Of a DNA stretch of 43,243 nt, positions 8,232 through 15,967 are shown piece after piece; position 1 is the stretch's first letter, and every line of letters starts with the position of its first letter. This DNA comes from Gemmatimonas sp. GTDB lineage: Bacteria; Gemmatimonadota; Gemmatimonadetes; Gemmatimonadales; Gemmatimonadaceae. The position numbers and the translations under genes were made by a program. The DNA lies in contig JAJKIR010000166.1 in assembly GCA_021154325.1 (NCBI GenBank), forward strand, positions 1 through 43,243, written 5' to 3'. The notes beneath the pieces are model-generated. The model had not been told where the DNA came from. It saw only the letters and a program-made list of their open reading frames with translations, and made no database searches.

Positions 8232-9701
8232 CTAACGCTTGACGCTCACCGTCGCGGCGCGCGCGGCCGACTCGGGCGGTGACGTCGAGACCAGCACGGC
8301 GGTCACGGCGAGTACGAGCGCCGCGATCGTGAGCTCCGCGCTCGCCGTTCGGGTGATGCGCCGCGCCGCGCGGTCGTCGCCGAGCGTGGGAAGGAGGCGA
8401 CGCCAGTTGAGCGCGCCGAGCACAACGACGAGCGCCACGAACGCGAGCTTGAGGAGGAGGACTCGTCCGTAGCTGCTCTCCCAGAGGGACGCGACTGTCG
8501 GAAGCCGGAGCCACGCCGCGACCAACCCGCTCGCGACGACCACCGACGCGCAGCCGAGCGCGATGGGGTGGAAGGCACGCACGAGCGATGCAACGAGTGC
8601 CCCGGACCCGAGGCCCGCCATGGAACGCGCCCCCCTCACCAGCGGAAGCGCCGCGAAGAGTAGCGTGAGCAACGTGCCAAGCCAGGCGCAGGCGGCGAGC
8701 ACGTGCGCGACATCCGTCACGATCGCCGCGCCAACCGGGGTCGTCGTGCTGGCATGCCCAGTCAACGCCGGGCTACACGCGGCCGCGGCCGCGCCAATCG
8801 CCGCAACGACCCAACCGGCTCCGCTGCGTCTCCGCCTAACGAGCGCGAACCCGATCGCGGCGATCACGATACCGGCCGCGCCGATCGACCAGCCGATTCC
8901 CCACCGCGTTCCCAGTGTCGCCGCGAGCGCGGCCCGATCGACCGGGCGGTCCGCGCCGATGATGGTGCGCGTCTCACTGTAGAGGCGCGACACCGTCATG
9001 ATCAGCAGGAGGACGAGCGCGGACTGTGCCAGCCGCCGTGCGGTATCCGCGATCTCGAGGCGCGTCTCCTCCGGCAGCGTGCCCGCCATTGCCCGTGCAG
9101 CGCGCGGCAGCACCGCCAATCGGAAGACTACCGCGCCCACGACGGCGAGCAGCGCCATGAACTCCACCCAGCGCGTGGCCGCACTCGCGTTCAAACTTGC
9201 TGATGGTGCGGCGACGCTGTCGGCTGAGACTACGGCATTACTGCGCGCCGTATGCCGAGCCGTATCCACGGCGGCGACGACCGGAGCGGCGCCGGCCAAC
9301 TCGAAGCCGAAGCTCCCCGAACTCGCGTGTCCATCGGCAGCGGCGGTGCGCCAGAGCACCGTGTACTTCCCCGGCGCCAGCGACGACGCGATCGGCACCG
9401 TCACGCCCATCGCGTCGTCGGTCATGCGCGCAGCTGTGCCGAGCGTGATTTCGGTGCTGTCCGGTGCACGGAGCCGGACGCGCGTGAATGCGAGCTCCGG
9501 TCGTTCCGTGAACCAGAGGCGGATCGCCGATGGCGACGAGGCGAGGCGCGCATTCGCTGCAGGCTCGCTGCGGCGCAGATGCGCGTGCGCCCAGAGCGCG
9601 ATGGGAACGCTGAGCACCGCGAGCGCGGCCAGCATGGCGGCGCGACGCACGATGCGTCCGGTCCCGATGCCATTCCCCGCGTTGGCTATGTTAGCTACCA
9701 T
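8232..9701 (-). CDS. CopC-CopD fusion: periplasmic copper-binding domain plus membrane copper transport domain
   Basis: A protein of 489 residues. A signal/anchor helix (AAMLAALAVLSVPIALWAHA) is followed by a CopC domain that begins HAHLRRSEPAANARL and ends near TAAADGHASSGSFGFEL, giving the N-terminal His and D-G-H copper ligands of the family. A linker rich in Ala/Ser/Thr joins it to a CopD domain of about eight membrane helices, including VAHVLAACAWLGTLLTLL. Members bind periplasmic copper and aid its import or resistance. ATG 9701 gives the signal sequence a normal position. The TAG stop lies inside a CGTTAGGC motif. The frame stays open further upstream, but that stretch is antisense to crcB and has no protein-like content. 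Confidence 0.87.
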   Translation of the reverse strand: MVANIANAGNGIGTGRIVRRAAMLAALAVLSVPIALWAHAHLRRSEPAANARLASSPSAIRLWFTERPELAFTRVRLRAPDSTEITLGTAARMTDDAMGVTVPIASSLAPGKYTVLWRTAAADGHASSGSFGFELAGAAPVVAAVDTARHTARSNAVVSADSVAAPSASLNASAATRWVEFMALLAVVGAVVFRLAVLPRAARAMAGTLPEETRLEIADTARRLAQSALVLLLIMTVSRLYSETRTIIGADRPVDRAALAATLGTRWGIGWSIGAAGIVIAAIGFALVRRRRSGAGWVVAAIGAAAAACSPALTGHASTTTPVGAAIVTDVAHVLAACAWLGTLLTLLFAALPLVRGARSMAGLGSGALVASLVRAFHPIALGCASVVVASGLVAAWLRLPTVASLWESSYGRVLLLKLAFVALVVVLGALNWRRLLPTLGDDRAARRITRTASAELTIAALVLAVTAVLVSTSPPESAARAATVSVKR

Positions 9702-9806
9702 GATCGCAATGACTGAGTGCGCTCGTCGCTGGTGCCGACGCAGGCAAGCTAACGAGCAGCTGCATTGCCGGCGGAGAGTCTGCCGCAAAACCACGAACCG
9801 AACGCT

Positions 9807-10199
9807 ATGATCTGGTGGTACGTGGCGGTTGGCAGCGCCGTTGGCGGCGTCGCGCGGTTCGCCTTGACGTCCCTGGTGCAGCAGCGGGCCGGCCCGAACT
9901 TCCCCGTCGGGACGCTTGTCGTCAACATCTCCGGATCCTTTCTTCTCGGCTTGCTTTTCCGATATGCCATCGGCACGCAGGCGATTACGCCCGAGGTGCG
10001 AGCGCTCCTCACGGCAGGTTTTTGTGGAGGGTACACGACCTTTTCCACGTTCACCTACGATACCATGCTCTTGCTCGAGGATGGCCAGACGTCGCGCGCG
10101 GGGCTGTACGTCCTGTTGAGCGTCGCGCTCTCGCTTGCCGGGGCATGGCTCGGAATCCTCGGCGGACGCACCCTGCTGGCCATGCGGTCGTCGAGCTGA
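9807..10199 (+). CDS. crcB: Fluoride channel CrcB/Fluc
   Basis: A protein of 130 residues with four membrane helices, the standard Fluc size. Diagnostic residues are the N-terminal GGVARFAL, the GTLVVNISGSFLLGLL segment with the conserved Asn and Ser, and GFCGGYTTFSTFTYD, which holds the sodium-binding loop and the phenylalanine box. Dual-topology dimers export fluoride. ATG 9807 begins MIWWYVAVGSAVGG, in line with the family; a TTG at 9765 would add 14 residues without family similarity. The gene is divergent from the CopC-CopD gene across 105 bases, and I see no fluoride riboswitch there. A DUF190 gene follows after 15 bases, a common pairing. Confidence 0.93.
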   Translation: MIWWYVAVGSAVGGVARFALTSLVQQRAGPNFPVGTLVVNISGSFLLGLLFRYAIGTQAITPEVRALLTAGFCGGYTTFSTFTYDTMLLLEDGQTSRAGLYVLLSVALSLAGAWLGILGGRTLLAMRSSS

Positions 10200-10214
10200 C
10201 GGAGCGACATCGAC

Positions 10215-10607
10215 ATGCATGGCTTCAAGGGCGAACGCGTGCTGATGCGGATTCACATCGGCGAGCGCGACAAGCACAACGGCCGGCCGCTGTACACGGA
10301 GATCGTGGAGCTGCTGCGACGCCGACATTACGCGGGGGCCACGGTCTATCGCGCGATCATGGGCTTCGGGGCAAGCAGCCACATTCGCACCGACCGCTTT
10401 CTCGAGCTCTCGCTCGACCTACCGATCGTCGTCGAGTGCGTCGAGACGGAGGAGCGTATTCAGGCAATCCTGCCGGAGCTCGACGAGATGATCGGTGGTG
10501 GTCTGATCACGCTCGAGCGCGCACGCGTCATCATGTATCGGGCGGACGTTCCCGAACGCGAGCGCACCGAGGGTTGGTCGATCGATCATAGCGCCGAGCA
10601 CGGATGA
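10215..10607 (+). CDS. DUF190-family protein, CrcB partner
   Basis: A protein of 130 residues with the PII-like ferredoxin fold expected of DUF190. It contains GERVLMRIHIGERDKHNGRPLYTEIVELL, GATVYRAIMGFGASSHI and LPIVVECVETEERI, all hallmark segments. The family has no settled activity; a signalling or regulatory role is suggested by its PII-like fold and its frequent position beside crcB, as here. The start ATG 10215 is 15 bases after crcB. The stop codon overlaps the ATG of mutY (ATGA). Confidence 0.88.
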   Translation: MHGFKGERVLMRIHIGERDKHNGRPLYTEIVELLRRRHYAGATVYRAIMGFGASSHIRTDRFLELSLDLPIVVECVETEERIQAILPELDEMIGGGLITLERARVIMYRADVPERERTEGWSIDHSAEHG

Positions 10608-11341
10608 CGGATCACCGTTCACCGTCAACCGATGTAGCGTTCAGCCGCCGGCTGCGAGCCTGGTACCGCGCCCATGGCCGCGACCTCCCGTGGCGCCAAA
10701 CGCGAGACCCGTATCGCGTGCTCGTCTCCGAGCTCATGCTGCAGCAGACGCAGGTGTCGCGCGTCCTCGGCTACTACGACCGCTTTCTCGAGCGCTTCCC
10801 CACCCTCGCCGAGCTCGCGCGCGCGCGGCCGCGCCAGGTGCGCGAGGCGTGGGAGGGCCTCGGCTACTACGCGCGCGCCCGCAACCTCCACCGCCTCGCC
10901 CGCGACGTCACGCAGCGGGGCGCCGCACCTAACGAGACGCTCCCGGCGGACCCCGCTCGCCTCCGCGAGCTGCCGGGCGTTGGGGAGTATACCGCCGGAG
11001 CCGTGGCGTCCTTCGCATACGAGCGACGCGCCGAGCTCGTCGACACCAATGTCGCGCGCGTGCTCCGCCGCGCATTCGCGCCCGATATCGATTTCAAGAC
11101 CGCGGCGGGGAAGCGCGAGATCTGGCAAATCGCGCGGCGGCTGTTGCCGCGCACGGGCCGCGCGACCTGGACCCACAATCAGGCACTCATGGAGCTCGGG
11201 GCGCTGGTTTGCACGGCACGCGTCGCACGCTGCGCCGAGTGTCCCGTGCGACGCCACTGCGCCACCGGGCAGATGCGTGACGTCAGCGGCGCAGTAAGGC
11301 GCCGAGCATCAGGAGACCGCTCCCTGACGGCTATGGACTGA
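10604..11341 (+). CDS. mutY: A/G-specific adenine glycosylase MutY, catalytic domain only
   Basis: A protein of 245 residues. The catalytic Glu is in VSELMLQQTQVSRV near residue 41, the helix-hairpin-helix reads LPGVGEYTAGAV, and the catalytic Asp is in LVDTNVARVL. The iron-sulfur loop near residues 204-220 has the exact C-x6-C-x2-C-x5-C spacing. It removes adenine mispaired with 8-oxoguanine or G. Full-length MutY is near 350 residues and ends in a NUDIX-like 8-oxoG recognition domain; here the frame stops soon after the cluster, so this domain is absent. The last codons and the TGA stop lie inside a dispersed repeat (11328-11343), so the tail may have been replaced by repeat insertion. The N-terminal codons also fall in heptad-like DNA. 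Confidence 0.86.
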   Translation: MTDHRSPSTDVAFSRRLRAWYRAHGRDLPWRQTRDPYRVLVSELMLQQTQVSRVLGYYDRFLERFPTLAELARARPRQVREAWEGLGYYARARNLHRLARDVTQRGAAPNETLPADPARLRELPGVGEYTAGAVASFAYERRAELVDTNVARVLRRAFAPDIDFKTAAGKREIWQIARRLLPRTGRATWTHNQALMELGALVCTARVARCAECPVRRHCATGQMRDVSGAVRRRASGDRSLTAMD

Positions 11342-11343
11342 TA
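11328..11343 (+). repeat. 16-bp dispersed repeat, copy 2, followed by a second half copy
   Basis: CGGCTATGGACTGATA matches the minus strand of 4707-4722 exactly. The core GCTATGGACTG recurs 14 bases later at 11344-11354, so the unit is twice a heptamer. It supplies the last three codons and stop of mutY. Confidence 0.6.
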
Positions 11344-11450
11344 GCTATGGACTGCCTTAGTCCTCTCACTGGTGCGAGGGCGCGAATAGATTGCGAGGGC
11401 GCGGCCGGGACGCATCCGGCCGCCCTGAAATTCCAGCGGAGACACATCGC

Positions 11451-12845
11451 ATGGCAGACACCATAACGGCGCCGTCGACGCAGGCGCCCAGCGCGGAGAT
11501 GCGCGCGACCGGGAATCTCGATATCAAGGACGCACGCACCGGCAAGAGCTATCCGGTGCAGGTGTTCGAGGGCGGCGTGGAAGGAGACACCGCGATTCGC
11601 GCGATGGACCTGCGGCAGATCAAGACCGCGCCCGAAGAGTTCGGGCTGATGACGTACGACCCGGCGTTCATGAACACCGCGTCGTGCAAGAGCGCGATCA
11701 CCTTCATCGACGGCGACAAGGGGATCCTGCGCTATCGCGGCTTTCCAATCGAGCAGCTCGCCGAGGACGCGACCTTCCTCGAGGTCGCATGGCTCCTACG
11801 TAATGGCGAGCTGCCGAAGCAGAAGGAATACGACGCCTGGGTGCACGACATCACGTACCACACGTACGTGCACGAGAACATCAAGCGATTTCTCGAGGGC
11901 TTCCGCTACGACGCACACCCGATGTCGATGTTGTGCTCGAGCGTCGCGGCACTCTCGTCGTTCTACCCCGAAGCGAAGAACATCAAGGATCCGGAGCAGC
12001 GCTACATCTCGATTATCAGACTGTTAGCGAAGCTCCCGACGCTCGCCGCGTTCATCTATCGGCACGGCAAAGGCCTCCCGTTCATCTATCCGGACAACGA
12101 CCTCGGGTACGTTGAGAACTTCCTCAGCATGATCGCGAGGATGTCGGAGCCGCAGTACGAGGCCAATCCGGTCTTCGTGAAGGCGCTCGAGGTGCTCTTC
12201 ATCCTGCACGCGGATCACGAGCAGAATTGTTCGACCAATGCTGTTCGTGCCGTTGGCTCTTCCGAAGTCGATCCATTCTCGGCGATCGCCGCCGGTATCG
12301 CGGCGCTATACGGACCATTGCACGGCGGGGCGAACGAGGCCGTGCTGCGCATGATCGAGGAGATCGGTCACCCGAAGAACGTGCCCACCTTCATCGATGG
12401 CGTGAAGAGCGGCAAGGGCGGGCGGCTGATGGGCTTCGGTCACCGCGTCTACAAGAGCTACGATCCGCGGGCGAAGATCGTGAAGGGCCTCGCGGACCAG
12501 GTGTTCGCGCAGATCGGGATGGACAAGGATCTCGAGATCGCGCTCAAGCTCGAGGAAGCCGCGCTCAACGACGATTACTTCGTCTCGCGCAAGCTCTATC
12601 CGAACGTCGATTTCTACACGGGGCTGATCTATCGGTCGATGGCCTTCCCGACCGAATTCTTCACGGTGCTGTTCGCGGTGGCGCGCACGGCGGGCTGGCT
12701 AGCCCAGTGGGAGGAGATGCTCAATGACAAGGAGCAGAAGATTGCGCGTCCGCGGCAGATCTACATCGGGTATGGAGAGCGGGAGTACGAGTCTCAGCTG
12801 AAAGAGAAGTTCCCGAAGACGAACAAGGACGGGCGGAAGAAGTAG
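11451..12845 (+). CDS. gltA: Citrate synthase
   Basis: A protein of 464 residues, slightly longer than the usual 430 because of an N-terminal extension rich in Thr/Ala/Pro. It condenses oxaloacetate with acetyl-CoA in the first step of the citric acid cycle. The three catalytic residues are visible: His in ILHADHEQNCSTNAVR, His in MGFGHRVYKSYDPR and Asp in YPNVDFYTG. GPLHGGANEAVL is also present. This corresponds to the hexameric type II bacterial enzyme. ATG 11451 is preceded by CGGAG at a usable distance. The gene stands alone; the adjacent histidine kinase is convergent with 18 bases between stops, and a CGTTAGGC motif sits in that gap. Confidence 0.95.
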   Translation: MADTITAPSTQAPSAEMRATGNLDIKDARTGKSYPVQVFEGGVEGDTAIRAMDLRQIKTAPEEFGLMTYDPAFMNTASCKSAITFIDGDKGILRYRGFPIEQLAEDATFLEVAWLLRNGELPKQKEYDAWVHDITYHTYVHENIKRFLEGFRYDAHPMSMLCSSVAALSSFYPEAKNIKDPEQRYISIIRLLAKLPTLAAFIYRHGKGLPFIYPDNDLGYVENFLSMIARMSEPQYEANPVFVKALEVLFILHADHEQNCSTNAVRAVGSSEVDPFSAIAAGIAALYGPLHGGANEAVLRMIEEIGHPKNVPTFIDGVKSGKGGRLMGFGHRVYKSYDPRAKIVKGLADQVFAQIGMDKDLEIALKLEEAALNDDYFVSRKLYPNVDFYTGLIYRSMAFPTEFFTVLFAVARTAGWLAQWEEMLNDKEQKIARPRQIYIGYGEREYESQLKEKFPKTNKDGRKK

Positions 12846-12863
12846 CGATCGCCGTTAGGCGAG

Positions 12864-13982
12864 TCAGATGCGGGGAGCGAGCGGCAGCTTCAGGCGGAAG
12901 GAGAAGCGCGTTCGCTCTCCGTAGACGCTTTCCACCGCTATCCTGCCGCCCATCGCGGAGACGAGCTTCTGGCATATGGACAGGCCAAGTCCCGCACTCG
13001 AAAATACCGTTTCCCCGGCGCGCGATTGCTGTCGAAATGCGTCGAAGAGTGTGTCGAGGACATTCTCTGGAATACCGCGCCCGGTATCGCTGACGGAGAA
13101 CTCCACTTCCGTCCGTGATATCTCCGCGACAGAGACCGTGACGTTGCCCTCGTCCGTGAACTTGAGCGCGTTGGTCGTCAGGTTGAGCAGCACACGAGTG
13201 ATCGCGGCCGGCTGACCCACTCTTCGATCTCCCTTGCTTGGCAGGGCAAGAACGACCTCGAGCTTCTTCTCCTCGGCGATTGGCTTCACGATATCACGAA
13301 CCACGTGCAGGCATTCACTAATCGAGAACGGCACCTGCATGGGATCCAGCAGGCGATCGCCACCGCGAGCGAGATCAAGCAAGTCTGAAGAGAGTGAGCT
13401 CAACCCGAAGACAGCAGCGTATACCAGCAGCAGCTGCTTCTCCTGATGTGGAGTAATCGGGCCGCTATGCCCTTTTCTGAGGGTATCGACGAGAAAGAGT
13501 ACCGAGGTGAGAGGCGAGCGCATGTCGTGTGCGACAGCCACGACCGCCTCGAGCGCATTTGGGCTGGAGATGCGGCTCGCTAACCTCTGTGCCGCATCGG
13601 CTTCGAGCGCACTCCGCACGCTCTCAATGCCGCGCAGCACTGCGAGCAGTTGCTCGGAGCTGGGCTGCGGTGGTTCCGATGCGACTTGCAGAAACTCTCT
13701 CCGCAAAGCATCGACTAGGCGACGGGCAGGAGCGTAGGACGGCAACGCGCCAAGGTTCGGAACGTCACCGCCGCTCGCTTGCACGATCGCCTTGGACAAC
13801 ACACCGACGTGGCGCCTGAATTCGGCGCCACCGTCGATTGTCGAGCTCACGACGTTGTCTGCCGCCTGCTGGAGAAGCATGCAGACGTCACTGGCCGTTT
13901 TGGCCAGCATGCGAGGTGCGGATAGAGCTACACCATTGGCCGCACTAACTGATGGCCTCGCCCGACTCCTCTCGATGGACAC
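12864..13982 (-). CDS. Soluble sensor histidine kinase
   Basis: A protein of 372 residues with no membrane segment. An N-terminal helical region without a recognisable sensor domain leads to the dimerisation/phosphoacceptor box VVAVAHDMRSPLTSVL (His near 152). The ATPase domain has an N box (LLNLTTNALKFT), G1 (VSDTGRGIPE), F box (FDAFRQQSRAG) and G2 (SSAGLGLSICQKL). It autophosphorylates and should signal to the NtrC-type regulator encoded immediately upstream, whose 3' end it overlaps by 38 bases if GTG 13982 is the start. An internal ATG near 13910 is an alternative start. Its input is unknown and must be cytoplasmic or come from a partner protein. Confidence 0.85.
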   Translation of the reverse strand: MSIERSRARPSVSAANGVALSAPRMLAKTASDVCMLLQQAADNVVSSTIDGGAEFRRHVGVLSKAIVQASGGDVPNLGALPSYAPARRLVDALRREFLQVASEPPQPSSEQLLAVLRGIESVRSALEADAAQRLASRISSPNALEAVVAVAHDMRSPLTSVLFLVDTLRKGHSGPITPHQEKQLLLVYAAVFGLSSLSSDLLDLARGGDRLLDPMQVPFSISECLHVVRDIVKPIAEEKKLEVVLALPSKGDRRVGQPAAITRVLLNLTTNALKFTDEGNVTVSVAEISRTEVEFSVSDTGRGIPENVLDTLFDAFRQQSRAGETVFSSAGLGLSICQKLVSAMGGRIAVESVYGERTRFSFRLKLPLAPRI

Positions 13983-15477
13983 TGTGTTTTTCCATGAGCC
14001 GATACAGCGTCGTTCGGTCGATGCTCGCCAATCGCGCCGCCTTCGACATATTCCCGCCGGCGCGCGACACGAGTCGCGAGAGATACTCCTTCTCGAAATA
14101 CGTCACCAGTCGATCCTTCGCCAGATGGTACGCTCCGTCCAACATGCCCGTCGGCATGCCCCCATCGGACGTCGCAGGCGAGACATCATCATAGAGGGCG
14201 ATGTCATCCGGAGCGAGTTGGCGTCCAGGTTCGGCAAGGACAGCGACATGCTCGATCACGTTTTGGAGCTCTCGGACATTGCCCCGCCAAGGAAGGGTGC
14301 GGAGGAATTCCAGCGTCTCCGGCTTCAGCGTCGGCATTGCCTCGTTACGCCGGCGGTGACGGCTCCAATAGTGCGACAGGAAGTGCTTGGCGAGAACGGG
14401 AATGTCCTCGACCCGTTCGCGAAGCGCCGGCAGTCGAATCGGAACGACCCGTAGGCGATAGAACAGATCCTCTCGCAGCACTCCGTTCCGGACTGCCTCT
14501 TCGGGATTCTTGTTCGTGGCGCAGACGAAGCGCACGTCGACAACCGCATCCTGCTGCTCGCTGCCGACTCGGCGGACGACCCCATCCTGCAGCACGCGCA
14601 AGAGCTTGGCCTGAATAGGGTGCGACATCTCGGTGAGTTCGTCGAGGAATAGCGTCCCGCCATTCGCCGTCTCGAGAAGACCCGGCTTGTCGCGATCGGC
14701 TCCCGTGAACGCACCCTTGCGGTGGCCGAACATTTCGGATTCGAGGAGCGGCTCAGGGAGCGCCGCGCAGTTAATCGGAACGAGCTTCCTGCTGGCCCGT
14801 CGGCTGTGCTTGTGGATGAACTGAGCGATGACCTCTTTGCCGGTGCCGCTTTCCCCGGTGATCATCACCGAGGCATCCGTCTGGGCCACTCGACGCGCCA
14901 GCTCGACCGCCCGCTGGAAGGAGGGCGCGGCACCGAGGAGCAACACTTTTTCACTATTGCTTACGTCGGCGATGAGGGATCGCTGCATCTCGCGCGTATC
15001 GCGAGCGGCGATGACGGCATGCGCGGCACGTCCGAGTAGCAAATCCAGATGCGTTGCCGAGAAGGGCTTCGGCAGATAGTCCCAGGCTCCGGCGCGGAGT
15101 GCTTCGATGCTCGAGCTGACCGTTGGATTACCCGTCATCATGATGACGAGCGTATCCTTATCGGTCGCGAGCGCGCCACGCAGGAGTGTCATCCCTGGCA
15201 CTCCGCTCATGTACAGGTCGCAGAGCACGATATCGAAGCGACGGCGCTTGAGGAGCTCGAGGGCCTCGTCTCCCCGTCCGACGAAGCTGGCGTTGTATCG
15301 GCTCATCTGCAGCATGCTCGCGCAGCCCTCGCGCAGCGTGCGATCGTCGTCGATGACCAGTACCTGAATCGATTCTCTCAACTCGGGCGATATGTCGAAC
15401 GACTGGCTTTCGGAGGCCGCCGCCGTCCGCCCTACGCGATCGTCAGAGCCAATGTGAGAGAAAGAAGCAGTAGCCAT
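13945..15477 (-). CDS. NtrC-family sigma-54 response regulator
   Basis: A protein of 510 residues with three domains. The receiver (about 37-150) has VLVIDDDRT, the phosphoacceptor Asp in IVLCDLYM, MMTGNP and the Lys in YLPKPFS. The AAA+ sigma-54 interaction domain has Walker A GESGTGKE, an intact GAFTGA loop that contacts sigma-54, Walker B GGTLFLDEL and the arginine finger region REDLFYRLRVV. The C-terminus is a Fis-type helix-turn-helix (NMSKAARLASIDRTTLYRLM). It should open sigma-54 promoters when phosphorylated, presumably by the overlapping downstream histidine kinase. A strong Shine-Dalgarno sets the start. Its targets cannot be named; no convincing -24/-12 site was found in the window. 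Confidence 0.93.
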   Translation of the reverse strand: MATASFSHIGSDDRVGRTAAASESQSFDISPELRESIQVLVIDDDRTLREGCASMLQMSRYNASFVGRGDEALELLKRRRFDIVLCDLYMSGVPGMTLLRGALATDKDTLVIMMTGNPTVSSSIEALRAGAWDYLPKPFSATHLDLLLGRAAHAVIAARDTREMQRSLIADVSNSEKVLLLGAAPSFQRAVELARRVAQTDASVMITGESGTGKEVIAQFIHKHSRRASRKLVPINCAALPEPLLESEMFGHRKGAFTGADRDKPGLLETANGGTLFLDELTEMSHPIQAKLLRVLQDGVVRRVGSEQQDAVVDVRFVCATNKNPEEAVRNGVLREDLFYRLRVVPIRLPALRERVEDIPVLAKHFLSHYWSRHRRRNEAMPTLKPETLEFLRTLPWRGNVRELQNVIEHVAVLAEPGRQLAPDDIALYDDVSPATSDGGMPTGMLDGAYHLAKDRLVTYFEKEYLSRLVSRAGGNMSKAARLASIDRTTLYRLMEKHSVHREESGEAIS

Positions 15478-15481
15478 TCAG

Positions 15482-15489
15482 TCCTCCTT
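15482..15489 (-). promoter_or_regulatory. Ribosome binding site of the sigma-54 regulator
   Basis: AAGGAGGA on the minus strand ends four bases before ATG 15477, a near-perfect Shine-Dalgarno that fixes the start. Confidence 0.7.
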
Positions 15490-15651
15490 CGGTCCGAATC
15501 CGGTACTGGTTGGTGGTGCGAACGATCGCTTGTCGGTCTCCACCTGGTCATCGGCAGAGCCGTGTGATATTTGGGTCGATCTCGAGGGGCAGCAGGTACA
15601 GCGCTCGGGATGGTGGCGCCAGCGTGCGTTAGATCACATTCGGGCGCCCTC

Positions 15652-15680
15652 TTGTTAAGGCGGCCGAGCCGGGCTGTCAA
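15652..15680 (-). promoter_or_regulatory. Candidate sigma-70-type promoter for the regulator/kinase operon
   Basis: On the minus strand TTGACA (15680-15675) is followed after 17 bases by TAACAA (15657-15652). The -35 box is perfect and the -10 box matches at three of six positions. It would give a leader of about 170 bases before ATG 15477. Confidence 0.35.
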
Positions 15681-15967
15681 GCACCAATTGATGGACCTTA
15701 GCCTCACTTGTGGCGCTCGCGTAGCAGCTCTACAAGAGGCTCTTGACAAGTTGCCCAGTGGCCGTGCGAGAGAAGTGTTGCCTCGATGCAACACACACAC
15801 ATTGTGTCCGACGATGACGCAACCCGGGGTAATCCCACGCGGTCCGCGCTGGGCTTGGATTGCATCGCCGTCGCTCGGTATCCCGCACAAGGGGAGAGCG
15901 CGAGCCGCGAATATTCCGACGCTCAGATGGATTCGGCGCTGCGCGGCATTGCTCTCGGTCGCGCCGC

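Larger units (their letters stand above)
15478..15967. other. 490-bp intergenic region upstream of the sigma-54 regulator gene
   Basis: No credible gene is visible on either strand. It holds the regulator's ribosome binding site, the candidate promoter at 15652-15680, a second isolated TTGACA on the plus strand at 15743-15748 without a good -10 box, and a perfect 7-bp dyad GTGTTGC-N6-GCAACAC at 15775-15794. The dyad could be an operator or the hairpin of a small RNA; neither is demonstrated. Confidence 0.4.

Noticed and set aside
8191..8514. 108-residue extension of the threonine-dehydratase-like protein
   Set aside because: Arg/Ala-rich and antisense to the CopC-CopD gene; similarity starts at ATG 8190.
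9702..9806. Fluoride riboswitch before crcB
   Set aside because: The conserved pseudoknot sequences of the crcB motif are not visible in the 105-base gap.
9702..10382. Long N-terminal extension of the CopC-CopD protein
   Set aside because: The open frame is antisense to crcB and DUF190, and the signal sequence starts at 9701.
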